From the NCBI RefSeq assembly GCF_016461785.1, contig NZ_JAEMUH010000010.1, positions 62,001 through 126,000 of the forward strand: a stretch of DNA of 64,000 nt, written 5' to 3'. Positions 19,371 through 27,329 of the stretch are shown here, one piece after another; position 1 is the first letter of the stretch, and the number at the start of each line of letters is the position of its first letter. The notes below the pieces were generated by a model. It saw only the letters and a program-made list of their open reading frames with translations, had not been told where the DNA came from and ran no database searches. Position numbers and translations under genes: made by a program. The DNA comes from Marinomonas ostreistagni. GTDB taxonomy: Bacteria; Pseudomonadota; Gammaproteobacteria; Pseudomonadales; Marinomonadaceae.

Positions 19371-20642
19371 ATGAATCAAAATGATCTGCTAAACATGCGT
19401 TACTCTACGATCGAAGATGCGCGCGCAGAAATGTCAAAACTGCTGGAAGCTCGTCCTGCGAATTATTCCTTGGACGCTCCGCTATACAACGACCCTCACA
19501 TGTTTCGCGTAGACGTAGAAGAGGTATTTCAAAAGGAATGGCTATTTGTTGGCATGACCAGTGAAATCCCTAAGCGTGGCGATTATTTCACGGTAGAAAT
19601 TGCACAAAACCCTGTCATGGTGATTCGCGATGCAGATGGCTCTGTTAACGCATTCCATAACACTTGCCGCCACCGTGGTTCACGTATCTGCCTTGAGCAC
19701 CGTGGTAAAGTTGCAAACCTAGTCTGCCCTTACCACCAGTGGACATATGATTTGAAAGGCAACCTGCTGTTTGCGGGAACCGAAATGGGCGATGGCTTCG
19801 ATAAATCTCAGCACGGTCTGAAAAAAGCACATTGTAAAACTGCTGGCGGCTTTATCTTCGTTGCACTAGGCAAAGAAGCACCAGAAGGTGACTTTGATGA
19901 GTTCTTAGCTACGCTTGAAGAGTACATGGCTCCTTACGATGTCGAAAACACTAAATTAGCCGCTGAATCCAATATGTACGAAAAAGCTAACTGGAAGCTT
20001 GTATTGGAAAACAACCGTGAGTGTTACCACTGTGCTGGCAGTCACCCAGAATTGTTAAACACCATTCTTGAATGGGATGACACGAACGACCCACGTGCGC
20101 CACAAGACTTCTTAGATCATTATGCAGATCAAGCGGCTAAGTGGGACGCTGAGGGCATTCCTCACGAGCATAAAAGCTTTGGACCAGGTAAGCGCAACCG
20201 TATTGTACGTATGCCACTGAAAAAAGGCACGAAGGTTATGACGATTGATGGCGAAGCGGGCTGTAAGAAAATGCTAGGCCGCATTCAAAACCCTGAGCTT
20301 GGCTCAATGCGCATCTTGCATCTACCAAACTCTTGGAACCACATGCAGTCTGATCACTTTATCGTGTTCCGTGTACTGCCAATTTCAGCTCAAGAGTCGA
20401 TGGTGACAACAAAATGGTTCGTCCACAAAGACGCTGTGGAAGGCCAGGATTACGACCCAGATCGTCTGCGCCAGGTTTGGGATGCAACCAATGATCAAGA
20501 CCGTATCCTTGGGGAACAGAATCAGCTAGGCATTAACTCTATTGGTTATCAGCCAGGTCCATACTCTGAAACCTACGAGTTCGGTGTGATGAACTTCCTA
20601 GAATGGTATTCAGATACCATTCAGAAAAACTTAAAAAAATAG
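19371..20642 (+). CDS. gbcA: Glycine betaine monooxygenase oxygenase subunit GbcA (Rieske)
   Basis: GbcA is the terminal oxygenase that removes one methyl group of glycine betaine as formaldehyde. The 423-residue chain has a Rieske 2Fe-2S domain with CRHRG (CxH) and CPYHQW (CxxH) near residues 98-124, and a catalytic domain whose mononuclear iron site is in NNRECYHCAGSHPELL (about 217-232). The first 60 residues include the GbcA-like LDAPLYNDPHMFRVDVEEVF block. GAGGATC lies 10 nt before the ATG. It is monocistronic, with a hairpin terminator, and depends on divergent gbcB for electrons. Confidence 0.94.
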   Translation: MNQNDLLNMRYSTIEDARAEMSKLLEARPANYSLDAPLYNDPHMFRVDVEEVFQKEWLFVGMTSEIPKRGDYFTVEIAQNPVMVIRDADGSVNAFHNTCRHRGSRICLEHRGKVANLVCPYHQWTYDLKGNLLFAGTEMGDGFDKSQHGLKKAHCKTAGGFIFVALGKEAPEGDFDEFLATLEEYMAPYDVENTKLAAESNMYEKANWKLVLENNRECYHCAGSHPELLNTILEWDDTNDPRAPQDFLDHYADQAAKWDAEGIPHEHKSFGPGKRNRIVRMPLKKGTKVMTIDGEAGCKKMLGRIQNPELGSMRILHLPNSWNHMQSDHFIVFRVLPISAQESMVTTKWFVHKDAVEGQDYDPDRLRQVWDATNDQDRILGEQNQLGINSIGYQPGPYSETYEFGVMNFLEWYSDTIQKNLKK

Positions 20643-20657
20643 TTGCTCAACAACGTC

Positions 20658-20685
20658 AAAGCCAGCTAATAAGCTGGCTTTTCTT
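20658..20685 (+). terminator. Terminator of gbcA
   Basis: A 10-bp perfect stem (AAAGCCAGCT / AGCTGGCTTT) with loop AATA, then TTCTTGTTTT. It lies 16 nt past the gbcA stop and before the convergent Cache gene. Confidence 0.85.
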
Positions 20686-20703
20686 GTTTTAGTCAAACTG
20701 TTT

Positions 20704-22698
20704 CTAGCAAGGCTGCATGACCCAAGCAATAACAGGGTTGACGTATCCATCATCATTTTTGAATTCACGATAGCCTTTCGACAAAGCTGCGCCTAGCAAA
20801 TAATATTGGGATTTATATTCATATACCTCAGAGAGGCTTCCTTGCTCTTTCAGTAATTGAAGATCAATATCCGGAAAGAACAAAGTTCCCACAGCCAAAC
20901 GATCATCACTACAGGAAATCACCTCTCCTTCATCATTGGTAAATACAGCAAATGATGCCGATTCTCTCTCCTTTGAAGCAGCGGGAAGAACATCCTTAAG
21001 AATCGCACGGAACTCTTGCGTCGCATCAAAAACGGTTCCCACCCCTCCAATCACTTCATTCTGTCGTTCGGGGTGTCTAATGGCCCCATTATAGACATAG
21101 GTAGATTGCCCATTATAAAGAGAACATGGAACAAAATTTGAAACACTATAAGCTTGCAAATCCCTTAATGAAAACGTTGCGGATACTGCCGTAGATTCAG
21201 CTACTTTTTCACCACAATAAGCTTGATTGTTAAGAGAAGTGCTAACGTATTTCTTCTCTCCATCAAAGACATAAAGGTCATGATATACCGTATAAAGACC
21301 ATGAATATCTTGAAGAATCTCGTTAATCAGCGAATGATTAACAGGCTTTTCGAGTAACGCTTCTCCAATCCTTGGATCCGATGCCCACCAACGACAATCA
21401 TTGGCTCTTTCGTATAAGTTTCGATCCATCACGTCGACCGCCATTTCAGCATGAAGACGCGTTTCATCAAGTTGACTCGACAATATTGTAGAAAATAAAG
21501 ATTCAATAGAGTCAGCGAAGACCGAATCAATGTCCCGCCCGATATTTTTGATCGCCTCCAACACAGGCATGAACTCAGCTGAATCATTTCGGGCAGCGGT
21601 AATAACGCCGTTCAGTACGATAAGTTCAAGATCATTATTAATCAGTGTTGAGCGATCACGAATATCTAATAAATCTGAAGAGAAAATACCTGACAAATTT
21701 TTCAGCGGGGGCAATTTTTCAAAATTAATGTCAGAACTATCCGACCTTGATTTAAATAAAGATAGAGGCATTAAAGCACAAGCTCGCCACCCCTTTGGAC
21801 CAGAATACCCTTGATACGCATTACCAAGAGTATTGATCAGCAACATCTCTTGTCCATTGTAGTGGACTAATGAAATATCATCCTTTGTATTGAGGTGTTG
21901 AACGTAACCCCCACCTGCTTGGCTTTTCTGAAAAATGACTTTACCGGTATCATCCGTTAACACATATATTGTTGAGTCATTCTCAGAAATAAGGGTATCG
22001 AAGATAGCATGCATCTCATTCCTGAAACGAAAACTCAGTACAACCACGCCCACCACTTTACCTTGGTAAGTTACCTTGTGAGCATAAAAAAGGTGATCGT
22101 TACCATCTTCAATTAATGCACTCTTACCAAAGTATTCAACATAGCCTGAAGATTGACGAATTGCTTTATCAATAACAGGTTCCTTGATACTTCGAGTGCT
22201 CTGCTGACTAAGTTGAAATACGATTTCGCCTGTTGGGGTGATCAATAAAGCATCATTATAAACAGTATATTTATCAACATAGTTTTGCAGGTGCTGACGA
22301 ATCGCCAAGCAATCCTCTTTAGAGTGCTCAGTTTGATTCAAAAATGCTCCTACCACCTGATCATCGCTAAGAAAACCAATATCAGCAGTTCGTTCAAATA
22401 GGTTACGAATTAACACATCAATTGCCATCTGACTGCGGGTTTGGTGGTGCAATAATGCCTTACGACCATGTTGCTGAATTAAATTTTCGATCAAGCTATC
22501 TTGCAATTGGTGGAACCGAGATCGGGCACTGTCCATATCATCCAATATTGTAGCGGCAACATCTAAGCTATTTATTTTTCCTAATAATGCAATACGTGCC
22601 CACCAACTACTCAGGGACTTAAGATTTTTTTCATAATAGTTAACATCATAAATCCACGACTTTAGTTTATTCTCATAGGATGATAAAAACGTCTCCAT
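20704..22698 (-). CDS. Orphan cytoplasmic tandem Cache-like sensor protein
   Basis: The 664-residue protein has no signal peptide and no membrane segment. It contains an internal duplication: residues 90-160 (MAIDVLIRNLFERTADIGFL ... KYTVYNDALLITPTGE) and 418-481 (MAVDVMDRNLYERANDCRWW ... LYTVYHDLYVFDGE). Each copy starts a PAS/Cache-like double module, with repeat-specific continuations such as STIYVLTDDTGKVIFQ (242-257) and SFAVFTNDEGEVISC (582-596), and each is preceded by a long helix. These motifs are known from Cache sensor regions of chemoreceptors and CheW- or GGDEF-linked proteins, yet no kinase, CheW, GGDEF or DNA-binding domain is present. It sits between gbcA and the betaine transporter with its own ribosome site (GGAG). 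A ligand-binding role is inferred; the ligand and output are unknown. Confidence 0.7.
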   Translation of the reverse strand: METFLSSYENKLKSWIYDVNYYEKNLKSLSSWWARIALLGKINSLDVAATILDDMDSARSRFHQLQDSLIENLIQQHGRKALLHHQTRSQMAIDVLIRNLFERTADIGFLSDDQVVGAFLNQTEHSKEDCLAIRQHLQNYVDKYTVYNDALLITPTGEIVFQLSQQSTRSIKEPVIDKAIRQSSGYVEYFGKSALIEDGNDHLFYAHKVTYQGKVVGVVVLSFRFRNEMHAIFDTLISENDSTIYVLTDDTGKVIFQKSQAGGGYVQHLNTKDDISLVHYNGQEMLLINTLGNAYQGYSGPKGWRACALMPLSLFKSRSDSSDINFEKLPPLKNLSGIFSSDLLDIRDRSTLINNDLELIVLNGVITAARNDSAEFMPVLEAIKNIGRDIDSVFADSIESLFSTILSSQLDETRLHAEMAVDVMDRNLYERANDCRWWASDPRIGEALLEKPVNHSLINEILQDIHGLYTVYHDLYVFDGEKKYVSTSLNNQAYCGEKVAESTAVSATFSLRDLQAYSVSNFVPCSLYNGQSTYVYNGAIRHPERQNEVIGGVGTVFDATQEFRAILKDVLPAASKERESASFAVFTNDEGEVISCSDDRLAVGTLFFPDIDLQLLKEQGSLSEVYEYKSQYYLLGAALSKGYREFKNDDGYVNPVIAWVMQPC

Positions 22699-22736
22699 TA
22701 GTTACTCCAATAGTTCATAAGCATTACCTTGTATAA

Positions 22737-22751
22737 GGCAAGCACCTTGCC
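22737..22751. other. Short palindrome upstream of the tandem-Cache gene
   Basis: GGCAAG-CAC-CTTGCC, a 6-bp inverted repeat with a 3-nt centre, 39 nt before the ATG. It could be an operator or a leader hairpin. The rest of the gap to 22900 is A+T-rich with no visible gene. Confidence 0.35.
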
Positions 22752-22900
22752 AGAACAGTCGAAGTAAGAATTTAAAAAGTTATTTAGAATCAATTAATTA
22801 ACAAAAAAAAACTCTTCAGAAACATTTAGAAACAAGCAAATAAGGTGCAAAAACAACATAAATAAAATTTATTGCTCAGAAACGGTGCATATGCCAACAA

Positions 22901-22930
22901 AAAACCGTTGCAGTTCCCTACAACGGTTTT
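22901..22930 (-). terminator. Terminator of the BCCT transporter gene
   Basis: A 10-bp perfect stem (AAAACCGTTG / CAACGGTTTT) with a 10-nt loop and a T-rich tail on the reverse strand, 30 nt past the BCCT stop. Confidence 0.85.
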
Positions 22931-22959
22931 TGTTAAGCGCTTAGCTAGTTAGGAACGTA

Positions 22960-24537
22960 TTAATAAAGCTCTGAACGCAAGCCTTTGTAAATACTTACAC
23001 ACATCAGTAGCAAGATGACGGTAAACGGTAAACCTGTTGTCACTGCACCAGCTTGTAGAGAGCTCAATGCTTCAGAGCCACCGCCAAACAATAGTACACC
23101 AGCGATTAGACCAACCATTGACGCCCAGAAAATACGCTGTGGTACAGGTGTTTCTACTTTACCACCAGCAGTAATCGAGTCGATTACCAGCGAACCAGAA
23201 TCAGATGAAGTGATAAAGAACACCAACACCAAAATGATCGCAACAATAGACGTCAGTGTACTAAGTGGTAGATTTTCAAGCATCTGGAACATCGCACTAG
23301 ATACATCACCTAGACCGCCTGCAAGAGCACCTACGCCGCCTTGTACTTGATCGATCGCTTGGCCACCAAAAGCAGACATCCAAATAATAGATACCAACGT
23401 TGGCACCAACAATACTGCGATCATGAATTCGCGAACTGTACGGCCTTTAGAGACACGTGCGATGAACATACCTACGAATGGCGACCAGCTCACCCACCAT
23501 GCCCAGTAGAATACCGTCCAGCCTTCATAGAATTTGTTGTCGTCGCGACCAATCCAGTTACTAAGCGGAATAATGTACTCAACGTAAGACACTGTGGTGC
23601 TAAATAGGTGGCCGAAGAAACCAATCAGTGAACCGAAGATAGCTACAAACAATACTAAAACGGCAGCCAATGTCATGTTGATATTACTCAACACTTTCAC
23701 GCCGCCATCAAGGCCACGCATAACCGATAGCACTGCGATACTTGTCACAACGATGATGATGCCGATCTGAGTTGAAATAGTATTCTCAACACCGAACAGG
23801 AAGTTCAAACCACCTGCGGCTTGTGTCGCACCGAGACCAAGAGATGTTGCCAGACCAAAGATTGTAGCAATAACGGCAATGATATCGATGACATGACCGA
23901 TTGGCCCCCAGCAACGCTCACCTATTAGTGGATAGAATGCTGAACGAATCGTTAATGGTAAACCTTTGTTGAATGAGAAGAACGCCAGTGCTAGTGCTAC
24001 AACACCGTAGATTGCCCATGGGTGTAAGCCCCAGTGGAACATGGTTGCGCCCATGGCAGCAGAAGCGGCCTCATCTGTACGAGCCTCGACATTAAGCGGT
24101 GTTCCCCACCAGTCTGTAAAGTAAGCTACCGGCTCAGCCACGGACCAGAACATCAAGCCGATACCCATACCCGCTGCAAATAGCATTGAGAACCAAGACA
24201 ATGTCGTAAACTCAGGGCGAGCTTCACTACCACCAAGACGCACTTTACCGACAGGAAGCAGAATCAAAGCCAAACAGAACAGAACGAAAATATTCCCGCC
24301 TATCATAAATAACCAGTCAAAGGAATTGATAGACCAACCTTTGGCACCATTTAACCACTCTTTCGCAGCAGCAGGGAAAAGTAGCGCAAATGCAATAAAG
24401 CCGATAATCACTAATGCACTTGTCGTAAACACGGGGTTGTTAACATCCATCCCTAATATCTGGACGTTATCCTGCCCCGCTTTATAGTCGGACGTGTAAT
24501 CCGTCGACTTTGGGCGTCTCTTCATTTTTGGATCCAT
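22960..24537 (-). CDS. BCCT-family betaine/choline/carnitine transporter
   Basis: A 525-residue inner-membrane secondary transporter with about 12 hydrophobic segments. The BCCT signature is present: AAGMGIGLMFWSVAEP (about 120-135) with the glycine stretch of TM3, and the TM8 tryptophan box WTVFYWAWWVSWSPFVGMFI (about 346-365) that forms the quaternary-amine aromatic cage. The C-terminal tail after the last segment is short, unlike osmotically gated BetT or BetP, which suggests uptake for catabolism rather than osmosensing (inference). The start is ATG at 24537 with GGAG 7 nt upstream. Context in the betaine block points to glycine betaine as substrate, but choline, carnitine or DMSP cannot be excluded. 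Confidence 0.93.
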   Translation of the reverse strand: MDPKMKRRPKSTDYTSDYKAGQDNVQILGMDVNNPVFTTSALVIIGFIAFALLFPAAAKEWLNGAKGWSINSFDWLFMIGGNIFVLFCLALILLPVGKVRLGGSEARPEFTTLSWFSMLFAAGMGIGLMFWSVAEPVAYFTDWWGTPLNVEARTDEAASAAMGATMFHWGLHPWAIYGVVALALAFFSFNKGLPLTIRSAFYPLIGERCWGPIGHVIDIIAVIATIFGLATSLGLGATQAAGGLNFLFGVENTISTQIGIIIVVTSIAVLSVMRGLDGGVKVLSNINMTLAAVLVLFVAIFGSLIGFFGHLFSTTVSYVEYIIPLSNWIGRDDNKFYEGWTVFYWAWWVSWSPFVGMFIARVSKGRTVREFMIAVLLVPTLVSIIWMSAFGGQAIDQVQGGVGALAGGLGDVSSAMFQMLENLPLSTLTSIVAIILVLVFFITSSDSGSLVIDSITAGGKVETPVPQRIFWASMVGLIAGVLLFGGGSEALSSLQAGAVTTGLPFTVILLLMCVSIYKGLRSELY

Positions 24538-24974
24538 TAAGTTACTCCACCTAGTTGAATCAACAACCGCTCACCTAGACACACCAGCATTCGAGTCTAG
24601 GTGAACAGTCACTGTTTTATGTAATAGTTTTAGTCTTAAGCTCTGATTTTGAGCTTGTTTACGAGCGCACATTTTTTGCACCGTACTGTGATAGTACGAC
24701 GACTATTTGCTTACTTGGTGTCCAAATGCGACAGCGTTAGAACACATAATGACCAGTTACGACGACCATTGATTTTAAGCATAGACATTAAAATATGCTG
24801 AATTTCTGAGTGCTTGTTAATGGGGCAAAGACTATTAACTTGTGTCTGAACACCATTTTCCCGCTCTAAAATAAAGCATAAAAAACAGGATGTTAAGGGA
24901 AGAAAGGATTTTTTTATTGTTTGAACGCTTTACGCCTTAAATATAAGAAAATACTAATTTCTTATCAGAAAAGA
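24538..24974. other. BCCT upstream region, 437 nt without a gene
   Basis: Upstream of the BCCT gene and downstream of the 79-residue gene. It contains the perfect palindrome at 24682-24698 and the hexamers GCGACA (24728-24733) and ACGACG (24697-24702, 24759-24764), which resemble motifs elsewhere in the betaine block. No open frame with a ribosome site, no clear -10/-35 and no RNA gene were seen. Confidence 0.5.
24682..24698. promoter_or_regulatory. Candidate operator upstream of BCCT gene
   Basis: CGTACT-GTGAT-AGTACG, a perfect 6-bp inverted repeat with a 5-nt spacer, 145 nt upstream of the transporter start. The geometry suits a dimeric regulator; which one is unknown. Confidence 0.4.
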
Positions 24975-25214
24975 TTAATCGTTCTGTAACAGGCGCGCCA
25001 TGACTTGATGAACTTCAGGTAAGATTGTAGCTTGCGTTGCAATTAATTCATCTACGGCTGATTTCAATACAGAGATGTTATTTGGATTTGAAGTTAACCA
25101 ATCTTTGGTTGTTTGCTCCGTCGCGGCCAACGTTTGACAGTCCTTGGCAGGTACACCAATTCCTAGCATTTTTTCTTTGAAGTCCACTTCATCAATCAAA
25201 TCTACAATCATCAT
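24975..25214 (-). CDS. Small acidic protein of unknown function in betaine block
   Basis: A 79-residue protein with no family I recognise. It is predicted mostly helical and soluble, acidic, with one Cys (PAKDCQTLAATEQTTKDWL) and a C-terminal amphipathic helix (LPEVHQVMARLLQND). The ATG at 25214 is preceded by GAGAG. It lies 95 nt downstream of etfB on the same strand, beyond a partly mismatched hairpin, so it may be a distal operon gene or separately expressed. Position suggests a link with the betaine pathway, but there is no direct evidence. Confidence 0.6.
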   Translation of the reverse strand: MMIVDLIDEVDFKEKMLGIGVPAKDCQTLAATEQTTKDWLTSNPNNISVLKSAVDELIATQATILPEVHQVMARLLQND

Positions 25215-25270
25215 TGTCCATTACTCTCTATATCTTGACGGGATAATAGCTTAGAAAGGTAACGTAAATT

Positions 25271-25300
25271 AAAGGGAATGGATAGACGCCATCCCCTTTA
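25271..25300 (-). terminator. Imperfect hairpin after etfB
   Basis: AAAGGGAATGG and CCATCCCCTTT pair over 11 positions with one mismatch, with an ATAGACG-type loop of 7-8 nt. The reverse-strand tail is AATTTACG, so it may only partly terminate the dgc-etf transcript before the 79-residue gene. Confidence 0.5.
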
Positions 25301-25309
25301 ATCATAGGG

Positions 25310-26080
25310 CTAGCGAATCACTTTCTCTTCAATTAATAAATCAAAGATCGCTTGCGCTTTTTCCTGTGCAGATTCGTTTTTCATGACTTTACCCGATCCG
25401 CCTTGTGGCTTAGCGGTCGCCGCTTTGAAACGATCTGCCGCGGTTTTTGCTTTAACAACTTTCAAACGCTTAGGACGCGCTTTCGCTGGCGCCTCGCTCC
25501 AGTTAACACGAACATTATCTTCTTCTGTTGAGCCCGTTTGCGCAGCCATTTTGGCACGTAGGCCAGGACCGTATGCACTTTGACGTGCCGCTTGCGCCGC
25601 ATTATCAATCGATGCAATAAACGGCAGCTTAACCGTTACTTGACGACGCTGACCACGCGGAAGCGCCAGTAGCACCTGTGCTTCACCGTCTTTGATTTCA
25701 ACAATGTCCGCCACACGAGCAACAATTGGCCAGCCTAGTTGCTCTGCAAGAAGGTATGGCGTCATACCCGATGACTCACCACTTTCAGAGCGAACACCCG
25801 TTAACACGATATCCGCTTTTTCAGCTTTCAAGTAGTTAGACAATGCGGGCAATGCGTCTGCACTTTCCGCTTGTTCCAAAACCGTCACTTTTGGCAACCC
25901 CATACCAGCATATTGACGTAGAACTGGTTCTTCTGAGTTTCCAGCATGAACCACATCTAGACCGGTACCAGCGAGCTTTAGACCAAGCTCTACTGCACGG
26001 CTGTCCTGATCTGCACGACGAGAACGGCCTGATTGCGGGTGACGACCGACAGAGATTAAAGAAATGACTTTATGCGGCAT
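25310..26080 (-). CDS. etfB: Electron-transfer flavoprotein beta subunit (betaine pathway)
   Basis: The 256-residue protein has the EtfB fold with a divergent N-terminus (VISLISVGRHPQSGRSRRAD), the AMP-binding-side VLTGVRSESGESSGMTPYLLAEQL segment (about 93-114) and a C-terminal basic linker plus helix. Together with the upstream alpha subunit it takes electrons from dimethylglycine dehydrogenase and passes them to the respiratory chain. Its start overlaps the etfA end by 11 nt, and GGAGGAG lies inside etfA, so translation is coupled. It belongs to the divergent EtfAB pair linked to dgcAB in Pseudomonas rather than to the fatty-acid oxidation pair. Confidence 0.9.
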   Translation of the reverse strand: MPHKVISLISVGRHPQSGRSRRADQDSRAVELGLKLAGTGLDVVHAGNSEEPVLRQYAGMGLPKVTVLEQAESADALPALSNYLKAEKADIVLTGVRSESGESSGMTPYLLAEQLGWPIVARVADIVEIKDGEAQVLLALPRGQRRQVTVKLPFIASIDNAAQAARQSAYGPGLRAKMAAQTGSTEEDNVRVNWSEAPAKARPKRLKVVKAKTAADRFKAATAKPQGGSGKVMKNESAQEKAQAIFDLLIEEKVIR

Positions 26081-27329
26081 TGCTATTCTCCTCCGCTTGA
26101 TCGCTTAAGCTTGTTTGCTTGTGTTCAGCAACGAGCTTCATCAGCTCAGCTAGAATTTCTTCACTGTCACCGATAACGCTCAACGCAGCACGTTTCACCA
26201 TGTCACAGCCTGCATCGGTGTTGATGGCAACCACTTTGTCTACTTGACCGATACCCTGCATGTGCTGAATCGCACCAGAGATACCCACTGCCACGTATAC
26301 TCGCGCTGTCACCCAAGTACCCGTTGCACCCACCTGACGTGAACGTGGCATAAAGCCATCGTCGACCGCCACACGGCTGGCACCTTCAGTTGCACCCAAT
26401 ACTTGTGCAGCTTCGTGGAACTGATCCCAGTTATGGATACCGTTACCTGCAGACAAGATAAACTCGGCTTCGGCCATTGGGATCGCATTAGGATCCACAG
26501 CCATTAGACCTTTGTCTTTGATGGTTGCTGCAGCAACAGATACATCATCAAGGGACATTGGCGTCGCTTCATGGCGCGTTTCGTCAATGGCGTCAGCACA
26601 CTCTTCAAGCAGCATCAGAATCTTAGGTGTTTGACGTGTAATGTCTAAGCTCGCAGACGCACCGCGGCTTACGGTTTGCTCAGCATTAACTTGCCAGGCT
26701 TGAGTCGCTGGACGCTCACCTAGACGAGCAGCCAAACGAGAAGCTAGGTCACAACCACCGTGGATACTGTCTGGGAATAACCAGTGCTTAACCGTGTATT
26801 GTGCTTCCACTTTAGCAAGTGCTTGTACACGTGCTTCAGGCGCGTAACCTTCAAAAGCTTCACCTTCGATATGCAGTACGCGGTCAACACCGGCGGTATC
26901 GAAGTGTTCTTCTTTCACTTCCCCGAAGCACACGGCAACAACCGCACCGTTGCCGCCTTGTTCAGCAATCAGCTTGTGAGCAAGACCTAGGATGTCTTTA
27001 TCGTGGCCTGTTAGACGGCCACCGACCATATCCGCCACCACCATGATGTAGTAATCAGGGCTATCCACTTTATGCAGAGGCAATTGAACCTCTTGCGCTG
27101 CAGCAGAACGCTTACCTTTCGGTGCAGTTGCGTTACCTTTAAGACGGTCGATACGTTTAATACCGTTTGGACCGATAAAGCCAACTTTATGCGGGAACTT
27201 ACGAATCAAGCCAGATGGACCACGAACTTCGCCGCCCTCTTCTTGACTTGCGTATTGCTCATGCAGTGGGTGCAGACGGTTACGCATAATCCATTCTGCA
27301 CGTGGGTCACGACGAATGATGTCACTCAT
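26070..27329 (-). CDS. etfA: Electron-transfer flavoprotein alpha subunit (betaine pathway)
   Basis: 419 residues, longer than the common EtfA (about 310) because of an N-terminal extension of roughly 100 residues with basic stretches (RLKGNATAPKGKRSAAAQEV). The C-terminal FAD domain is typical: SRQVGATGTWVTARVYVAVG, then ISGAIQHMQGI and VVAINTD (about 325-375). It forms the FAD-bearing half of the Etf used by DgcAB. The start codon overlaps the dgcB stop as TAATG with GAGGAGG just upstream, so the genes are translationally coupled. Confidence 0.9.
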   Translation of the reverse strand: MSDIIRRDPRAEWIMRNRLHPLHEQYASQEEGGEVRGPSGLIRKFPHKVGFIGPNGIKRIDRLKGNATAPKGKRSAAAQEVQLPLHKVDSPDYYIMVVADMVGGRLTGHDKDILGLAHKLIAEQGGNGAVVAVCFGEVKEEHFDTAGVDRVLHIEGEAFEGYAPEARVQALAKVEAQYTVKHWLFPDSIHGGCDLASRLAARLGERPATQAWQVNAEQTVSRGASASLDITRQTPKILMLLEECADAIDETRHEATPMSLDDVSVAAATIKDKGLMAVDPNAIPMAEAEFILSAGNGIHNWDQFHEAAQVLGATEGASRVAVDDGFMPRSRQVGATGTWVTARVYVAVGISGAIQHMQGIGQVDKVVAINTDAGCDMVKRAALSVIGDSEEILAELMKLVAEHKQTSLSDQAEENSNAA

